A DNA stretch of 46,412 nt from Endozoicomonas sp. (ex Botrylloides leachii). Its GTDB lineage: Bacteria; Pseudomonadota; Gammaproteobacteria; Pseudomonadales; Endozoicomonadaceae. The notes beneath the pieces are model-generated. The model worked only from the letters and a program-made list of their open reading frames with translations. It did not search any database and had not been told where the DNA came from. Both the position numbers and the translations under genes were made by a program. Shown piece by piece: positions 9,554-19,744 of this stretch. The stretch's first letter is position 1. Each line of letters starts with the position of its first letter. The stretch spans positions 1 through 46,412 of the forward strand of contig JAQYUY010000085.1 in assembly GCA_028728195.1 (NCBI GenBank). Direction: 5' to 3'.

Positions 9554-10930
9554 TTAAAATAATCGGCTTACATCATTATAAAGGGCCAGTATCATTACGA
9601 ACATGACCAAAGCAACCCCAATCCTAAGACCAGCTAACTGAATAGTTTCAGATAAAGGCTTTCCTTTTACCCACTCTACAAGATAGAACAGCAAATGCCC
9701 GCCATCCAGTACAGGGATCGGTAATAAATTGAGTACGCCCAAGCTAACACTTAACATACCTAAAAAATATAAAAAATTTTCAAAACCTGCTTGCAGTGAA
9801 GCAGTCGCCACTTTAGCAATTGTAATAGGCCCACTCAGGTTTTTTACTGATACCAATCCAATAATCATTTTCCAGATTGATTCAAATGTCATCATGGTCA
9901 ACGACCACGTAGTTTTAACGCCTTTAACCAAAGCTATCACAGGACCAAACTGCTGAGTTCTGATCAATTCTTTGGGCCAACTAACGGGTTGAACAGCTGC
10001 TCCAATATAGCCAATATGCTGACCATTACTATCTTTAGCTTCAGGGGTCAGCTCTACAAACATTGGCTTATCATTACGCAGCAGTTGGACTTTGATACGC
10101 TTATGCGGATATTGTCGAATCAATTTAACCCATTGCAGCCAATCATTTACAACAACCCCATCCATAGCGATAATTTTATCGCCTCTAATCAGTCCTGCTT
10201 TCTGTGCTGCACCACCTTGAATCACTTTACCTATAACGGCAGGAACTTTAAGCGAAAAAGGTATAAGACCTAATGCACTTATCGGGTTGGGTTGCTCTCC
10301 ATCGACAAGCCAGTTAGTCACTGATACTTTTTTGCTCTCAACAGCACCAGTTGGCTTTTTACCAGGCTCGCCTGCTTTAATATTAAGTGTAATGGTTTTG
10401 CTTTCACCTAAGGATGAAATAAGTGCCATGTTGACAGACTGCCAACTGGGTGTCTGCTTTGCATCTACGGAGATAACTTCATCACCTGCTTTTATGCCCG
10501 CAATAGCAGCCGGGGACCCAGGCACAACTGATCCTACTTGTGGAATCACCGTGCGTAAGCCAACAACATACATTAACCAAAGAGAAAAAATTGCAAGAAG
10601 AAAATTTGCAGCAGGGCCTGCGGCAACAATCGCTATTCGAGCCAATACTGGCTGACGATTAAACGACAAATGGCTCTCACTTTCAGCAACAGGGCCTTCC
10701 CGCTCATCCAGCATTTTAACATAACCCCCTAAAGGGATGGCCGCTATAACAAACTCTGTGCCCTGCTTATCATGCCAACGCCAAAGGGATTTGCCAAAAC
10801 CTATAGAAAAACGAAGTACTTTCACACCGCAACGTCGAGCCACCCAAAAATGGCCATACTCATGGATGCTTACCAGAATCCCAAGTGTTAAGACAAACAC
10901 ACCTACTGTCTGCAATGTATCCAGAATCAC
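9554..10930 (-). CDS. rseP: Site-2 intramembrane zinc protease RseP
   Basis: Inner-membrane metalloprotease that cuts anti-sigma factor RseA to release sigma-E and clears signal-peptide remnants. HEYGH (residues 23-27) in the first membrane helix provides the zinc ligands and the catalytic Glu, and LNLLPIPVLDGGHLLFY near residues 390-410 provides the Asp ligand. Two PDZ domains lie between (GSVVPGSPAAIAGIKAGDEV and GKVIQGGAAQKAGLIRGDKI). 458 aa, normal. Located between dxr and bamA, as in other gammaproteobacteria. Confidence 0.97.
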   Translation of the reverse strand: MILDTLQTVGVFVLTLGILVSIHEYGHFWVARRCGVKVLRFSIGFGKSLWRWHDKQGTEFVIAAIPLGGYVKMLDEREGPVAESESHLSFNRQPVLARIAIVAAGPAANFLLAIFSLWLMYVVGLRTVIPQVGSVVPGSPAAIAGIKAGDEVISVDAKQTPSWQSVNMALISSLGESKTITLNIKAGEPGKKPTGAVESKKVSVTNWLVDGEQPNPISALGLIPFSLKVPAVIGKVIQGGAAQKAGLIRGDKIIAMDGVVVNDWLQWVKLIRQYPHKRIKVQLLRNDKPMFVELTPEAKDSNGQHIGYIGAAVQPVSWPKELIRTQQFGPVIALVKGVKTTWSLTMMTFESIWKMIIGLVSVKNLSGPITIAKVATASLQAGFENFLYFLGMLSVSLGVLNLLPIPVLDGGHLLFYLVEWVKGKPLSETIQLAGLRIGVALVMFVMILALYNDVSRLF

Positions 10931-10994
10931 ACCAACATCTCACTTGCTGCTAAGGTAAACATCCAAAAAGAAAGTGCGCTAAAAAAAAAGCTTA

Positions 10995-12185
10995 TCATGC
11001 AATATCACTCAACCGATTAATTTGTCGTTTTGCTACAGCTCGAGCCTGTTGGTCAACAGCAAGTACAGTGTCAACGCTATCTGCCGCTACAGAAGATAAT
11101 GACTGCAAAGTAAAGTCCACCACATTGACTATATCATTAAAGCGAAGTCGCTGATGCAAAAACGCATCAACAGCCTCTTCATTAGCTGCATTAAGCATAG
11201 CGGCTGCTGTGCCACCTACGGCTGCTGCTTCTGTCGCAAGCTTCAGACACTGATAGCGTCTCATGCAGGGCTCATAAAAATCAAGCCGAGCAATGTCAGT
11301 TAATGATAAAGGTAGTACTCCTGATTCAATGCGTTCTGGCCAAGCAAGCGCATGAGCAATCGGTATTCTCATATCAGGGTTCCCCATCTGCGCCAAAACA
11401 GAGCCATCCACATAATCCACCATGGAGTGAATAATACTTTGAGGATGAATAACAACTTCTACCTGTGAGCTAGTTGCTTCAAATAGCCAACATGCCTCAA
11501 TAAATTCTAGCCCTTTGTTCATCATAGTGGCCGAGTCAACTGATATTTTTCGACCCATTCGCCAATTTGGGTGAGCACAGGCCTGTTCTGGCGTAATCGT
11601 TGCAAATGCTTTCAAGGGGGTTTTTAAGAATGGACCTCCTGATGCTGTCAACAAAATACGACGCACTCCTATTCCTTTAAGCCCCTGATGAAAAGAATGG
11701 GGCATGCACTGAAAAATTGCGTTATGTTCGCTATCAATAGGTAGTAAGACAGCATCTGACTGACGGACTGATTTCATGAAAAGCTCACCCGCCATAACCA
11801 ACGCTTCCTTGTTAGCCAATAATACTTTTTTACCTGATTTGATGGCAGCAAGTGTCGGCAATAAGCCTGCTGCTCCGACTATCGCTGCCATCACACAATC
11901 TACTGCCTGATCTTTAGCTAGCGCTACAGCCTGCTGCTCACCCGCCAAAATTTCTGTGGCCAAATTCTCATTGCGCGCGGCCTCGCGAAGCCTGCTTGCT
12001 GCTGCGCTATCTACCATAACAACGTATTTAGGCTTAAATTGACGCATTTGCTCTAGCATTAAGGCATCGTTTTTATTTGCAACTAATGAGTGAACAGTAT
12101 AGCGCTCATTATTTCTGGCAATTACATCAAGGGTGTTTTTACCTATAGAACCTGTTGATCCTAGCACGCATATCTGGTGCATCAC
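10995..12185 (-). CDS. dxr: 1-deoxy-D-xylulose 5-phosphate reductoisomerase
   Basis: Second step of the MEP isoprenoid pathway (DXP to MEP, NADPH-dependent). N-terminal Rossmann motif [15 protein letters not shown], then [25 protein letters not shown] (metal ligands Asp/Glu) and [27 protein letters not shown]. 396 aa, normal. It starts directly after cdsA ends, so the two are probably co-transcribed. The presence of dxr makes the absence of uppS nearby more noticeable, because uppS uses the product of the same pathway. Confidence 0.97.
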   Translation of the reverse strand: MMHQICVLGSTGSIGKNTLDVIARNNERYTVHSLVANKNDALMLEQMRQFKPKYVVMVDSAAASRLREAARNENLATEILAGEQQAVALAKDQAVDCVMAAIVGAAGLLPTLAAIKSGKKVLLANKEALVMAGELFMKSVRQSDAVLLPIDSEHNAIFQCMPHSFHQGLKGIGVRRILLTASGGPFLKTPLKAFATITPEQACAHPNWRMGRKISVDSATMMNKGLEFIEACWLFEATSSQVEVVIHPQSIIHSMVDYVDGSVLAQMGNPDMRIPIAHALAWPERIESGVLPLSLTDIARLDFYEPCMRRYQCLKLATEAAAVGGTAAAMLNAANEEAVDAFLHQRLRFNDIVNVVDFTLQSLSSVAADSVDTVLAVDQQARAVAKRQINRLSDIA

Positions 12186-12989
12186 TCAACCCCCAGCTAT
12201 CATTAAAAATAAGGTAAATACTGGTAAAGCTGCACTGAGACTATCAATCCGATCTAATACACCACCATGACCTGGCAATAGATCACTGCTGTCTTTAACG
12301 CCCCGCTCTCTTTTAAGTAAACTTTCCAATAAATCACCTATCACCGAAACAAGCGCAGTAACTACAGATAATGTCATAAGCCCCAACCCTTTGCCAAAGC
12401 TGAAATCCAGCAACAAACCCGTTATAATGGCAACCGCCACGGCAAAAACGATGCCTCCAACCATCCCTTCAACGGTTTTTTTAGGACTAACTTGCTCTGC
12501 TAGCTTGTGCCGACCAAATTGTTTTCCCACAAAATAAGCACCAACATCAGCAGCCCAAACAAAAAGTAATATGAGCATTATTGAGAAAGGGCTAAAATTA
12601 TTTTTTAGCGTTACTATTGCTACCCATGCAGGCAACAACGTGATAATACCCATAAGTAACTTAATAAAGTTTCCGGAAAGCCAATGGGTTAATACTGGGT
12701 AGGCTCTAATCATCATAAAAGCTAGACACCACCAGAAAAAAGCGGCAATCAATAAATACAGCGGCGGAAAGTGATAGGCATCAACTAAAAAACACAGCCC
12801 CCCTAGGAATGCCGCATAAGCCACTCGAGCAATAACATGCTGATAACCTGCAAGGCTTGCCCACTCCCAAGCAGCCAGCACGATAACAATGCCTATAAGC
12901 AAGGAAAAAATAAGCGGCGGTAACCAGAAGACAGCCCCTAAGGCACTAGCAGCCAGAACCAACCCCGTTATGATTCGCTGTTTTAACAC
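12186..12989 (-). CDS. cdsA: Phosphatidate cytidylyltransferase
   Basis: Makes CDP-diacylglycerol from phosphatidic acid and CTP; integral inner-membrane enzyme with about seven or eight helices. The C-terminal CDS signature is present: SPKKTVEGMVGG and GDLLESLLKRERGVKDSS followed by LLPGHGGVLDRIDSL. 267 aa, typical. The start is a GTG at 12989. The usual upstream partner uppS is missing; 472 bp of non-coding DNA separate it from frr. Confidence 0.95.
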   Translation of the reverse strand: MLKQRIITGLVLAASALGAVFWLPPLIFSLLIGIVIVLAAWEWASLAGYQHVIARVAYAAFLGGLCFLVDAYHFPPLYLLIAAFFWWCLAFMMIRAYPVLTHWLSGNFIKLLMGIITLLPAWVAIVTLKNNFSPFSIMLILLFVWAADVGAYFVGKQFGRHKLAEQVSPKKTVEGMVGGIVFAVAVAIITGLLLDFSFGKGLGLMTLSVVTALVSVIGDLLESLLKRERGVKDSSDLLPGHGGVLDRIDSLSAALPVFTLFLMIAGG

Positions 12990-13461
12990 AATGCGTCAGC
13001 CTCCATCCGTATATTTTGTGTGCTGTCATGTGCTCCATGCGAACACCTATGATCTGACTTTGAAGCATGCAAGAATGCCTATACAATAAAAAAATAGCTA
13101 GTTTATTATGATGATGCTTAGACAAGAAAACCAAAAGCAGAAAAATAAGCAAGCAGACCAAGTCATACCAAACGTATATTCTAACGACGCTAGCATGCAG
13201 ATAACTAGCGGCTTGGCAATTAAAAATTAAAGAATAGCTTAGGCTATTAGCTATTCTTTAATAGAAGTCAATAGCATTGTACATTGCAAGAATTTTTTAA
13301 GGTTTTTTGAAAATTAACATTAACTCTCAATACGATTATGCTGATGCTAGGGCTTTCAATTCGTGAACAATTTTTACAAAGTTCTCTTATTATTACCCAC
13401 TCAAAGAGTTTATTACTTATCACTGCCTATGAAATAATAGGCAGCGAGAAAAAACAAAAGA
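12990..13461. other. Spacer between frr and cdsA lacking uppS
   Basis: In most gammaproteobacteria uppS (undecaprenyl diphosphate synthase) sits here. I find none of its motifs (MDGNGRWA, the RISNFLLWQ region) in any frame on the minus strand. The stretch is AT-rich and holds a perfect inverted repeat (13226-13262). No other gene is visible. Confidence 0.7.
13226..13262. repeat. Perfect 14-bp inverted repeat, probable terminator hairpin
   Basis: ATTAAAGAATAGCT at 13226-13239 is exactly reverse-complemented at 13249-13262 with a 9-base loop. It lies 200 bp downstream of the frr stop. The stem is AT-rich at its base and could act as a terminator for pyrH-frr, or be the remnant of a small mobile element. 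Confidence 0.6.
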
Positions 13462-14019
13462 TTAGATTTCCATTAAATCATTTTCTTTCGTTGCAAGCGC
13501 CTTATCAAGGCTAGCAATATAGCGATCTGTTAGCTTTTGAACATCATCTTGCCCTCGGCGCTCTTCGTCTTCACTGATCTCTTTTTCTTTTTCGAGCTCC
13601 TTCAAATCGGTCATCGCATCACGGCGAATATTCCTTACTGCAATACGGGCATTTTCTGCCTCTTGACGTGCCTGACGAATCAAACCTTTACGCGTTTCTT
13701 CCGTCAGGGGTGGTAAAGGAATACGAATCACTTCGCCAGCAGTCGATGGGTTTAAACCCAGCTCAGATTTTAAAATAGCTTTTTCAATCTCCGGAACTAA
13801 TGATTTTTCCCAAGCGCGTATAGATAACGTTCTAGCATCTTCAGCACTGATATTGGCCACCTGAGTCAGTGCCGTCTCAGAGCCGTAGTATGCTACCTTA
13901 ATACCATCTAATAAACTTGGATGAGCTCGCCCCGTACGGATTTTCGCAAACGCTACAGATAAAGACTCAACACTCTTTTCCATTCGCCCCTGCGCATCTT
14001 TTTTGATTTCATTGATCAT
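13462..14019 (-). CDS. frr: Ribosome recycling factor
   Basis: Splits post-termination ribosomes together with EF-G. The protein starts [20 protein letters not shown] and shows the RRF blocks [28 protein letters not shown] and [17 protein letters not shown]. 185 aa, exact family length. It overlaps the pyrH stop by 4 bp (ATGA), a coupled pair conserved across bacteria. Confidence 0.97.
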   Translation of the reverse strand: MINEIKKDAQGRMEKSVESLSVAFAKIRTGRAHPSLLDGIKVAYYGSETALTQVANISAEDARTLSIRAWEKSLVPEIEKAILKSELGLNPSTAGEVIRIPLPPLTEETRKGLIRQARQEAENARIAVRNIRRDAMTDLKELEKEKEISEDEERRGQDDVQKLTDRYIASLDKALATKENDLMEI

Positions 14020-14753
14020 TTTCCACCCCCGTTAATGAGTGTGCCTTCATCACCACCAACAGCGAGGCTCAAAAGGGCTCCAGATTTATTCATATTAAAA
14101 ACCCTAACCGGCATTTTTTGATCCCGAACCAGACAGATAGCAGTAAGATCCATCACTTCTAGCTTTTGTGCCAGTACGTCATCATAGCTCAGCTGTTCAA
14201 ATTGAATTGCATCACTGTTTTTGACGGGATCTTTATCATAAACACCATCAACCTTAGTGGCTTTTAATACCACATCAGCATCAACCTCAATACCTCGAAG
14301 GCATGCAGCAGAGTCAGTGGTAAAAAACGGATTACCTGTTCCCGCAGAAAATATCACAACATCGCCACTACTGAGGTAACGCTGGGCTCGACGCCGGTCA
14401 TAGTGTTCAACCACTCCACTCATAGGAATAGCTGACATTACACGAGTATTGATATCTGAGCGCTCAAGGGCATCACGTATTGCCAAGGCATTCATTACCG
14501 TTGCCAACATACCCATATGATCACCGGTAACCCGATCAAGACCTGCCGCACTCAATGCAGCACCACGAAAAAGATTGCCCCCACCGATAACGATGCCAAC
14601 CTCTACACCGATACCTACCACCTGACTAACTTCAAGCGCAATGCGATCTAAGACACTGGGATCAATACCAAATTCACCATTGCCCTGAAGCGCTTCACCG
14701 CTTAATTTTAGCAATATACGCTTGTATTTAGGTTGTCGATCACTTAACGGCAT
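14016..14753 (-). CDS. pyrH: Uridylate kinase (UMP kinase)
   Basis: Phosphorylates UMP to UDP; amino-acid-kinase fold, usually hexameric and GTP-activated. Motifs: [15 protein letters not shown] at the N-terminus, [26 protein letters not shown], and [16 protein letters not shown] with [12 protein letters not shown]. 245 aa, normal length. Located between tsf and frr in the standard order, though 369 bp and a terminator lie between tsf and pyrH, so it probably has its own promoter in that spacer. Confidence 0.97.
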   Translation of the reverse strand: MPLSDRQPKYKRILLKLSGEALQGNGEFGIDPSVLDRIALEVSQVVGIGVEVGIVIGGGNLFRGAALSAAGLDRVTGDHMGMLATVMNALAIRDALERSDINTRVMSAIPMSGVVEHYDRRRAQRYLSSGDVVIFSAGTGNPFFTTDSAACLRGIEVDADVVLKATKVDGVYDKDPVKNSDAIQFEQLSYDDVLAQKLEVMDLTAICLVRDQKMPVRVFNMNKSGALLSLAVGGDEGTLINGGGK

Positions 14754-15122
14754 AGTCTACTCCCATATACGAAAAGGCTGAATGCGCAAAACTTACTTAC
14801 AGTAAATCTTAAGATCCGCTCAATTATACATTTTAACTATTCCATTGCCCTGACAATTTCCATAGCACAATCAGCGTATAAACAGGATCAGAATATCCCA
14901 TAAATAAATACAGCTGTGTCTGATCACACCATGAGACATTAGCTTAGTATTCAGGTGCCAAAGGCCGTTCGCAGAGTAACCAAAAAAAACAGCTCAGAAG
15001 AGACCACCCAACAGTAAAAAGGCCGGTATTTCGTCTTCCTATCGGGAATAGAAATTTGTTTTTACCGGCATACTTGAAAAATCAAGATAGAACAAATGCT
15101 GTTAATGCGGCACCAAACTCGA
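14754..15122. other. Spacer between tsf and pyrH
   Basis: Holds the tsf terminator hairpin (15015-15069) and, between that and pyrH, presumably a pyrH-frr promoter. I see no gene and no promoter convincing enough to place. Confidence 0.5.
15015..15069 (-). terminator. Rho-independent terminator after tsf
   Basis: Read on minus: GCCGGTA and TACCGGC arms (15063-15069 and 15022-15028), an inner ATTTC/GAAAT pairing and a TTCC/GGAA tip, followed by CTTTTT (15016-15021). It lies about 55 bp beyond the tsf stop. Confidence 0.8.
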
Positions 15123-15983
15123 TTAAAGCCCGGCCTGAGCACGAACCTCGGCAGCGAAGTCCACTTCTTTTTTCTCAATTCCTTCGCCTACTTCAAAACG
15201 AACAAAACCGGAAATAGTTGCATCTGCTTTTTTGGCCAGATCAGCTACCTTCACTTCAGGATCTTTTACGAAAGGTTGTTCTAACAGGCTATTTTCAGCC
15301 AAGAACTTATTGATGCGACCACCCACCATCTTTTCGATAATCTCAGCAGGTTTGCCTGATTTTTCAGCTTGTGCGGTAAAGATTTCCTTCTCTTTTTCAA
15401 TCAGCTCAGCAGGCATATCAGCTTTGCTGACTACCTGAGGGTTAATGGCTGCAACATGCATTGCTACGTCACGAGCCAGATCAGCATCACCACCTTCTTG
15501 GCTAACCAATACAGCAATACGTTTGTTACCATGGACATAACAACCGACAACATCCCCGCTGATAATATGAGCACGTCGAACACTAATATTTTCACCAATT
15601 TTCTGAATAAGCGCCAAACGCGCATTTTCCAGCTCACCTTCCATTAGCTTAACAATATCTGTTTCTTTCCTGTTAAAAGCAGAAGTAACCACTTTATCAA
15701 CATAGTTCAAGAAATTTTCGTCGCGGGCAACAAAATCAGTCTCACTGTTAACTTCTATTAGCACACCAAAACTATTATCATCAGCAACCTTGGCTGCAAC
15801 AACCCCTTCGGTCGCCACTCGGCCTGCTTTTTTGGCAGCCTTTGCCTGACCTGACTTACGCATTTCCTCAATGGCTTTCTCGATATCACCATCAACTGCC
15901 ACCAACGCTTTTTTGCACTCCATCATGCCTAAGCCGGTGCGCTCACGCAGCTCTTTAACCATTGCCGCAGTAATTGCTGTCAT
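15123..15983 (-). CDS. tsf: Elongation factor Ts
   Basis: Nucleotide exchange factor for EF-Tu. N-terminal UBA-like domain ([20 protein letters not shown]), then the core with [10 protein letters not shown] and the family signature [15 protein letters not shown], and a C-terminal dimerisation part ending [19 protein letters not shown]. 286 aa, normal. AGAGGA ribosome site 8 bp upstream of the ATG. It follows rpsB, separated by an internal terminator-like hairpin. Confidence 0.97.
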   Translation of the reverse strand: MTAITAAMVKELRERTGLGMMECKKALVAVDGDIEKAIEEMRKSGQAKAAKKAGRVATEGVVAAKVADDNSFGVLIEVNSETDFVARDENFLNYVDKVVTSAFNRKETDIVKLMEGELENARLALIQKIGENISVRRAHIISGDVVGCYVHGNKRIAVLVSQEGGDADLARDVAMHVAAINPQVVSKADMPAELIEKEKEIFTAQAEKSGKPAEIIEKMVGGRINKFLAENSLLEQPFVKDPEVKVADLAKKADATISGFVRFEVGEGIEKKEVDFAAEVRAQAGL

Positions 15984-16123
15984 GACTGGTTCCTCTTGTA
16001 ATTAACTTTCACTCCTGAAACGATTAGCAGGAGCAATATGGATATATGCTGTCTGTAAAAAAACAAGAATTGTAAAGCTTACTAAGCTTTGTTTGAAGAG
16101 GCTGCCTTCATCTACTACCCCTT

Positions 16124-16150
16124 AAAAAAAGGGGGCTCAAGCCCCCCTTT
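16124..16150 (-). terminator. Terminator/attenuator between rpsB and tsf
   Basis: Strong GC stem GGGGGC / GCCCCC with a TCAA loop (16131-16146). On minus it is followed by a seven-T run (16124-16130). It is about 20 bp past the rpsB stop and would partially terminate the rpsB-tsf transcript; an intergenic terminator at this place is also known in E. coli. Confidence 0.85.
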
Positions 16151-16170
16151 CTTTACTCATTAATAAGCAC

Positions 16171-16992
16171 TTAAGCCTGTTGCTCGTCTTTATCTTCGCT
16201 GGCTTTATTTTCCGTATCTACCGTGTTGTCAGCTGCAGCTTGCTTTTCTTCAGCAGTTTCTTCAACCTCAACAACGGGCTCCACATCAACTTCCATTTCA
16301 GCACCTGTTCCAGATGCACGAGCCTCAATGACCACGTCAGCTGCCGCTTTGATATACAATTGAATAGCACGGATAGCATCATCATTACCTGGGATCACAA
16401 TGTCTATGCCATCAGGGCTGGAATTGGTATCAACAATACCGATAACAGGAATACCCAACTTATTGGCTTCTTGAATAGCAATACGCTCGTGTTCTACATC
16501 AACAACGAAAAGTGCATCAGGCAAACCGCCCATGTCTTTAATACCACCCAAACTCCGGTGTAACTTATCCAGATCACGAGTACGCATAAGCGCTTCTTTT
16601 TTGGTCAGTCTTTCTAAAATACCGTCATCACGCTGACTTTCTAGTTCACGCAAGCGGCGGATAGACTGACGGATAGTCTTGTAATTTGTCAGCATACCGC
16701 CTAACCAGCGGTGGTCAACATAAGGCATACTGCAACGAGTTGCCTCTTCACGGATAATCTTACCCGCGGCACGTTTAGTACCAACAAATAAAATTTTATT
16801 CTTTTTTGCTGCCAGCTTCTGGATAAAAGAGAGCGCATGATTGAATGCTGGAAGCGTATGCTCAAGATTAATAATATGGATTTTATTGCGCGCCCCAAAG
16901 ATGAACTTATTCATTTTTGGGTTCCAGTAACGGGTTTGGTGACCAAAATGGACACCCGCTTTGAGCATGTCACGCATAGTGACTTGGATCAT
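16171..16992 (-). CDS. rpsB: 30S ribosomal protein S2
   Basis: Small-subunit ribosomal protein. Opens with [26 protein letters not shown] sequence and carries [19 protein letters not shown] and [35 protein letters not shown] blocks. It is longer than E. coli S2 (273 against 241 aa) through an acidic, Glu/Asp/Ala-rich C-terminal tail (about residues 235-273), a common feature in this group. AGGAGAAA ribosome site just before the ATG at 16992. Confidence 0.97.
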   Translation of the reverse strand: MIQVTMRDMLKAGVHFGHQTRYWNPKMNKFIFGARNKIHIINLEHTLPAFNHALSFIQKLAAKKNKILFVGTKRAAGKIIREEATRCSMPYVDHRWLGGMLTNYKTIRQSIRRLRELESQRDDGILERLTKKEALMRTRDLDKLHRSLGGIKDMGGLPDALFVVDVEHERIAIQEANKLGIPVIGIVDTNSSPDGIDIVIPGNDDAIRAIQLYIKAAADVVIEARASGTGAEMEVDVEPVVEVEETAEEKQAAADNTVDTENKASEDKDEQQA

Positions 16993-17062
16993 AGGTTTCT
17001 CCTAAATGAGGGTTAAGCCTCCATACACCCCATATCTCGACTTGCTGATCAAACAGCAAGCA
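16993..17062 (-). promoter_or_regulatory. Possible S2-binding leader of rpsB mRNA
   Basis: The rpsB leader of many gammaproteobacteria binds S2 for feedback control. Here the minus-strand leader holds a 7-bp hairpin (CTTGCTG / CAGCAAG, six-base loop, 17041-17060) followed by a G-rich stretch before the start codon. The position and hairpin fit such a leader, but I cannot match the covariance model by eye. The rest of the spacer to 17342 shows no gene. Confidence 0.3.
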
Positions 17063-17342
17063 CCCAGAGTTATGTGACGGTCTATGTGAGTCTGTGTAAT
17101 ATTAAGTCATCATGTTAATCGCACATGTAAACTATATTTAGCTTCTCTAATGCTACAGCTCGCTATGCTAGGACGTATCGAGTAATAACCCAGCATTATG
17201 ATTTGTCATGCATTATCACGATAGTTACAGTGTGCAATGAGTCACTACAGTTGACTTGAAAAATTTACCAACTGAGCGGCGCTTTATAGCATATATTTAT
17301 TCATTCTAAAAGGAAAAGTGCAGCTATTATTATCAGAATCTG

Positions 17343-18248
17343 ATGACAGCTAACTGCCTATTCAAAAACCACCTACTCTTAAAGAAACATAAGCAAAAAA
17401 TACGCACCGGTAAAATTAAAATGCCTTGTACCTTTCCCAAACAACGACCCTGTACGCAATCCCCACTATCTGATGCCCAATGGCGGGGATTTTTTCAAAG
17501 TGGTTTTTGTATTGTCAAAGGGTTATTGCTTATTTCTGAAGTAGCCAAAATACGTGATTCATTACATAAATTATTAGATCAAGCTAAAATGCTTGCTGCT
17601 CAACAGCCACCAAAATTTGGTGGTGCCGTTTATCATCAAGGGGCTAAGTTTGTTATCAGAAATAATGATCAATCACAACTGGAAAGGCTAGACAGGGTGT
17701 GTGGGTGCGGCAGTGCTGATAATATTTTACTTAATGCTTCTCGCCACCGCAAACTACTGAGTGCTTTTCACGATTTATTATTATCAGACTGTTTCGAGCA
17801 GCTCATCTGTCAGTTTCATGCCAAAATGCCTGGCGATAACGTATCCTTCCGACCTCATAGAGATATTGAATTTCGCTTACGAACTGATCCCCAATGGCAA
17901 GATATCAATCATTGGGGTAGCTATGTGGTCGCAGTAATGGCCATTGATAGGGCTGAATCTGAAAATGGAGGGCTTTATCTTGCCCCTGGTTCACACAAGC
18001 ATGTTCAATTGAAAAACCTAAAACCTGCTCATAATCATTTTAACCCTGAATGGGGTATTCATGCCCTTTGTCCAACACTAGAGCCCGGTGATACATTGTT
18101 TATACACCCCTACCTTGTACACTGGTCAAATTCCAATACCAGTAACCATCCACGCTTTTCTTTATTAAGCGGTATGTCTAGTCTAGGCGCTAATCATATG
18201 CTTTATCCCGGAGACTGCACCAATGAAATCATTTCTTCACGGCTGTAA
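17343..18248 (+). CDS. PhyH-family Fe(II)/2-oxoglutarate dioxygenase
   Basis: Phytanoyl-CoA dioxygenase-like protein; substrate unknown. The double-stranded beta-helix iron ligands are visible: His172 and Asp174 in FRPHRDIEF, and His260 in PYLVHWSNSN, with Arg271 in HPRFSLL as the likely 2-oxoglutarate contact. ENGGLYLAPGSHK is the typical strand between them. PhyH relatives hydroxylate lipids, osmolytes (EctD) or halogenate small molecules; nothing here selects among them. A second start at 17421 (MPCTFPK) is equally plausible because neither start has a strong ribosome site. It is divergent from rpsB and precedes the Dcu-type transporter on the same strand, with 197 bp between them. Confidence 0.8.
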   Translation: MTANCLFKNHLLLKKHKQKIRTGKIKMPCTFPKQRPCTQSPLSDAQWRGFFQSGFCIVKGLLLISEVAKIRDSLHKLLDQAKMLAAQQPPKFGGAVYHQGAKFVIRNNDQSQLERLDRVCGCGSADNILLNASRHRKLLSAFHDLLLSDCFEQLICQFHAKMPGDNVSFRPHRDIEFRLRTDPQWQDINHWGSYVVAVMAIDRAESENGGLYLAPGSHKHVQLKNLKPAHNHFNPEWGIHALCPTLEPGDTLFIHPYLVHWSNSNTSNHPRFSLLSGMSSLGANHMLYPGDCTNEIISSRL

Positions 18249-18445
18249 TACCCATCACCCTTTCTAATGACGCTATTATACCTGTCGACAGCTTCAATCT
18301 ACCAAGAAAGTTTGCAGACCACTGCATACTTAATGTCATTGTTTTCCCCACGCACATGCAAGTTAAAAATAATCATCTACTATATAACTAAAAATTAATT
18401 ACAACCTATTTACAATAAAATACTAATGACTAGTTTGGAGTCTTT

Positions 18446-19744
18446 ATGCCGTGGTTGCAGTTGGCAGTGGTTTTACTGTTTATTTTTTTGGGTGCACGCC
18501 TAGGCAGTATTGGTATAGGGTTTGCAGGAGGTGCTGGGGTACTGGTGTTATGCTCAGGATTAGGAATGACGCCAGGAAGCATACCCATTGATGTTATTCT
18601 GATTATTATGGCTGTAATTGGTGCAGTGGCTGCTATGCAGGTTGCTGGTGGGCTGGACTATCTGGTACAACAAACTGAAAAAATTTTACGCAGACAACCC
18701 AAGCATATTACTCTACTGGCACCTCTAGTTACCTATATCATGACGATATTAGCAGGCACAGGGCATACAGCTTACTCAACATTACCGGTTATTGTTGAAG
18801 TTGCCAAAGAAAATGGAGTCCGCCCGTCCAGACCTTTAAGCATCTCTATTATTGCTTCTCAGATTGCAATTACCGCCTCTCCTGTTTCCGCGGCGGTTGT
18901 AGTCTTTAGTGGCATGCTAGAGCCCTTTAATATCAGTTATCTTGATTTGTTGATGATTGTTATTCCAACTACGTTATCTGCTTGCATGTTAACGGCTATC
19001 GTGTGTAACTTCTTAGGTTTAGATCTTGATAAAGATCCTGTTTATCAGGCTCGCTTAGCTCAAGGGTTGGTTTATAAACACACAAACCGAACCTATACTA
19101 TTAAGCCTAAAGCAAGACTATCCGTTATTATTTTTGCTTTAACAATTTTTTCTGTTGTTATTTATGCTACGCTGATTAGCGATAAATTGGGTATTATCCA
19201 AAATCCGGTACTACCTCGCAATGAAGCTATCATAGTCTTTATGTTAACAGCAGCCATGCTGATTGCCTTGACTACTAAGATTAATACCCATGATATTCTC
19301 AATGCACAAACCTTCAAATCCGGCATGAGCGCCTGTATTTGTGTTCTCGGCGTTGCTTGGCTGGGTAATACTTTTGTTGCTGGCTATATCGATCAGATCA
19401 AATTAGTTGCTAGCGAACTACTTACTAACTACCCTTGGTTGCTAGCAGTAACGTTATTTTTCGCTAGTATGCTACTTTACTCGCAAGCGGTAACCGTGCG
19501 CGCTTTAATGCCAATGGCGCTAACACTGGTTGATCCAATAATAGCTATTGCTTCTTTTTCTGCGGTGAGCGCACTATTCGTGCTACCAACTTACCCTACT
19601 TTATTAGCTGCCGTAGAGATGGATGACACTGGTTCTACACGCATTGGCAAGTTTATATTTAATCATTCCTTTTTTATTCCAGGCGTGATTGCCATCACGC
19701 TTTCTGTGCTGTTTGGTTTTATTCTTGCGCCATTGGTTGTCTAA
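18446..19744 (+). CDS. Anaerobic C4-dicarboxylate transporter (DcuA/DcuB family)
   Basis: Inner-membrane carrier for fumarate, succinate, malate or aspartate exchange. The protein is hydrophobic throughout with about ten to twelve helices and follows E. coli DcuB along its length: ASGGLD-like QVAGGLDYLVQQTEKILRR, ILAGTGHTAYSTLPVI, ASQIAITASPVSAAVV, a cytoplasmic loop with LGLDLDKDP, and the C-terminal VLPTYPTLLAAVEMDDTGSTRIGKFIFNHSFFIPG. 432 aa, family length. GGAG ribosome site 7 bp before the ATG. In facultative anaerobes these serve fumarate respiration; DcuA or DcuB cannot be told apart here. Confidence 0.92.
   Translation: MPWLQLAVVLLFIFLGARLGSIGIGFAGGAGVLVLCSGLGMTPGSIPIDVILIIMAVIGAVAAMQVAGGLDYLVQQTEKILRRQPKHITLLAPLVTYIMTILAGTGHTAYSTLPVIVEVAKENGVRPSRPLSISIIASQIAITASPVSAAVVVFSGMLEPFNISYLDLLMIVIPTTLSACMLTAIVCNFLGLDLDKDPVYQARLAQGLVYKHTNRTYTIKPKARLSVIIFALTIFSVVIYATLISDKLGIIQNPVLPRNEAIIVFMLTAAMLIALTTKINTHDILNAQTFKSGMSACICVLGVAWLGNTFVAGYIDQIKLVASELLTNYPWLLAVTLFFASMLLYSQAVTVRALMPMALTLVDPIIAIASFSAVSALFVLPTYPTLLAAVEMDDTGSTRIGKFIFNHSFFIPGVIAITLSVLFGFILAPLVV

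Noticed and set aside
12946..13161. 71-codon minus frame before cdsA, considered as a uppS remnant
   Set aside because: It contains none of the undecaprenyl diphosphate synthase motifs and overlaps the cdsA start out of frame.
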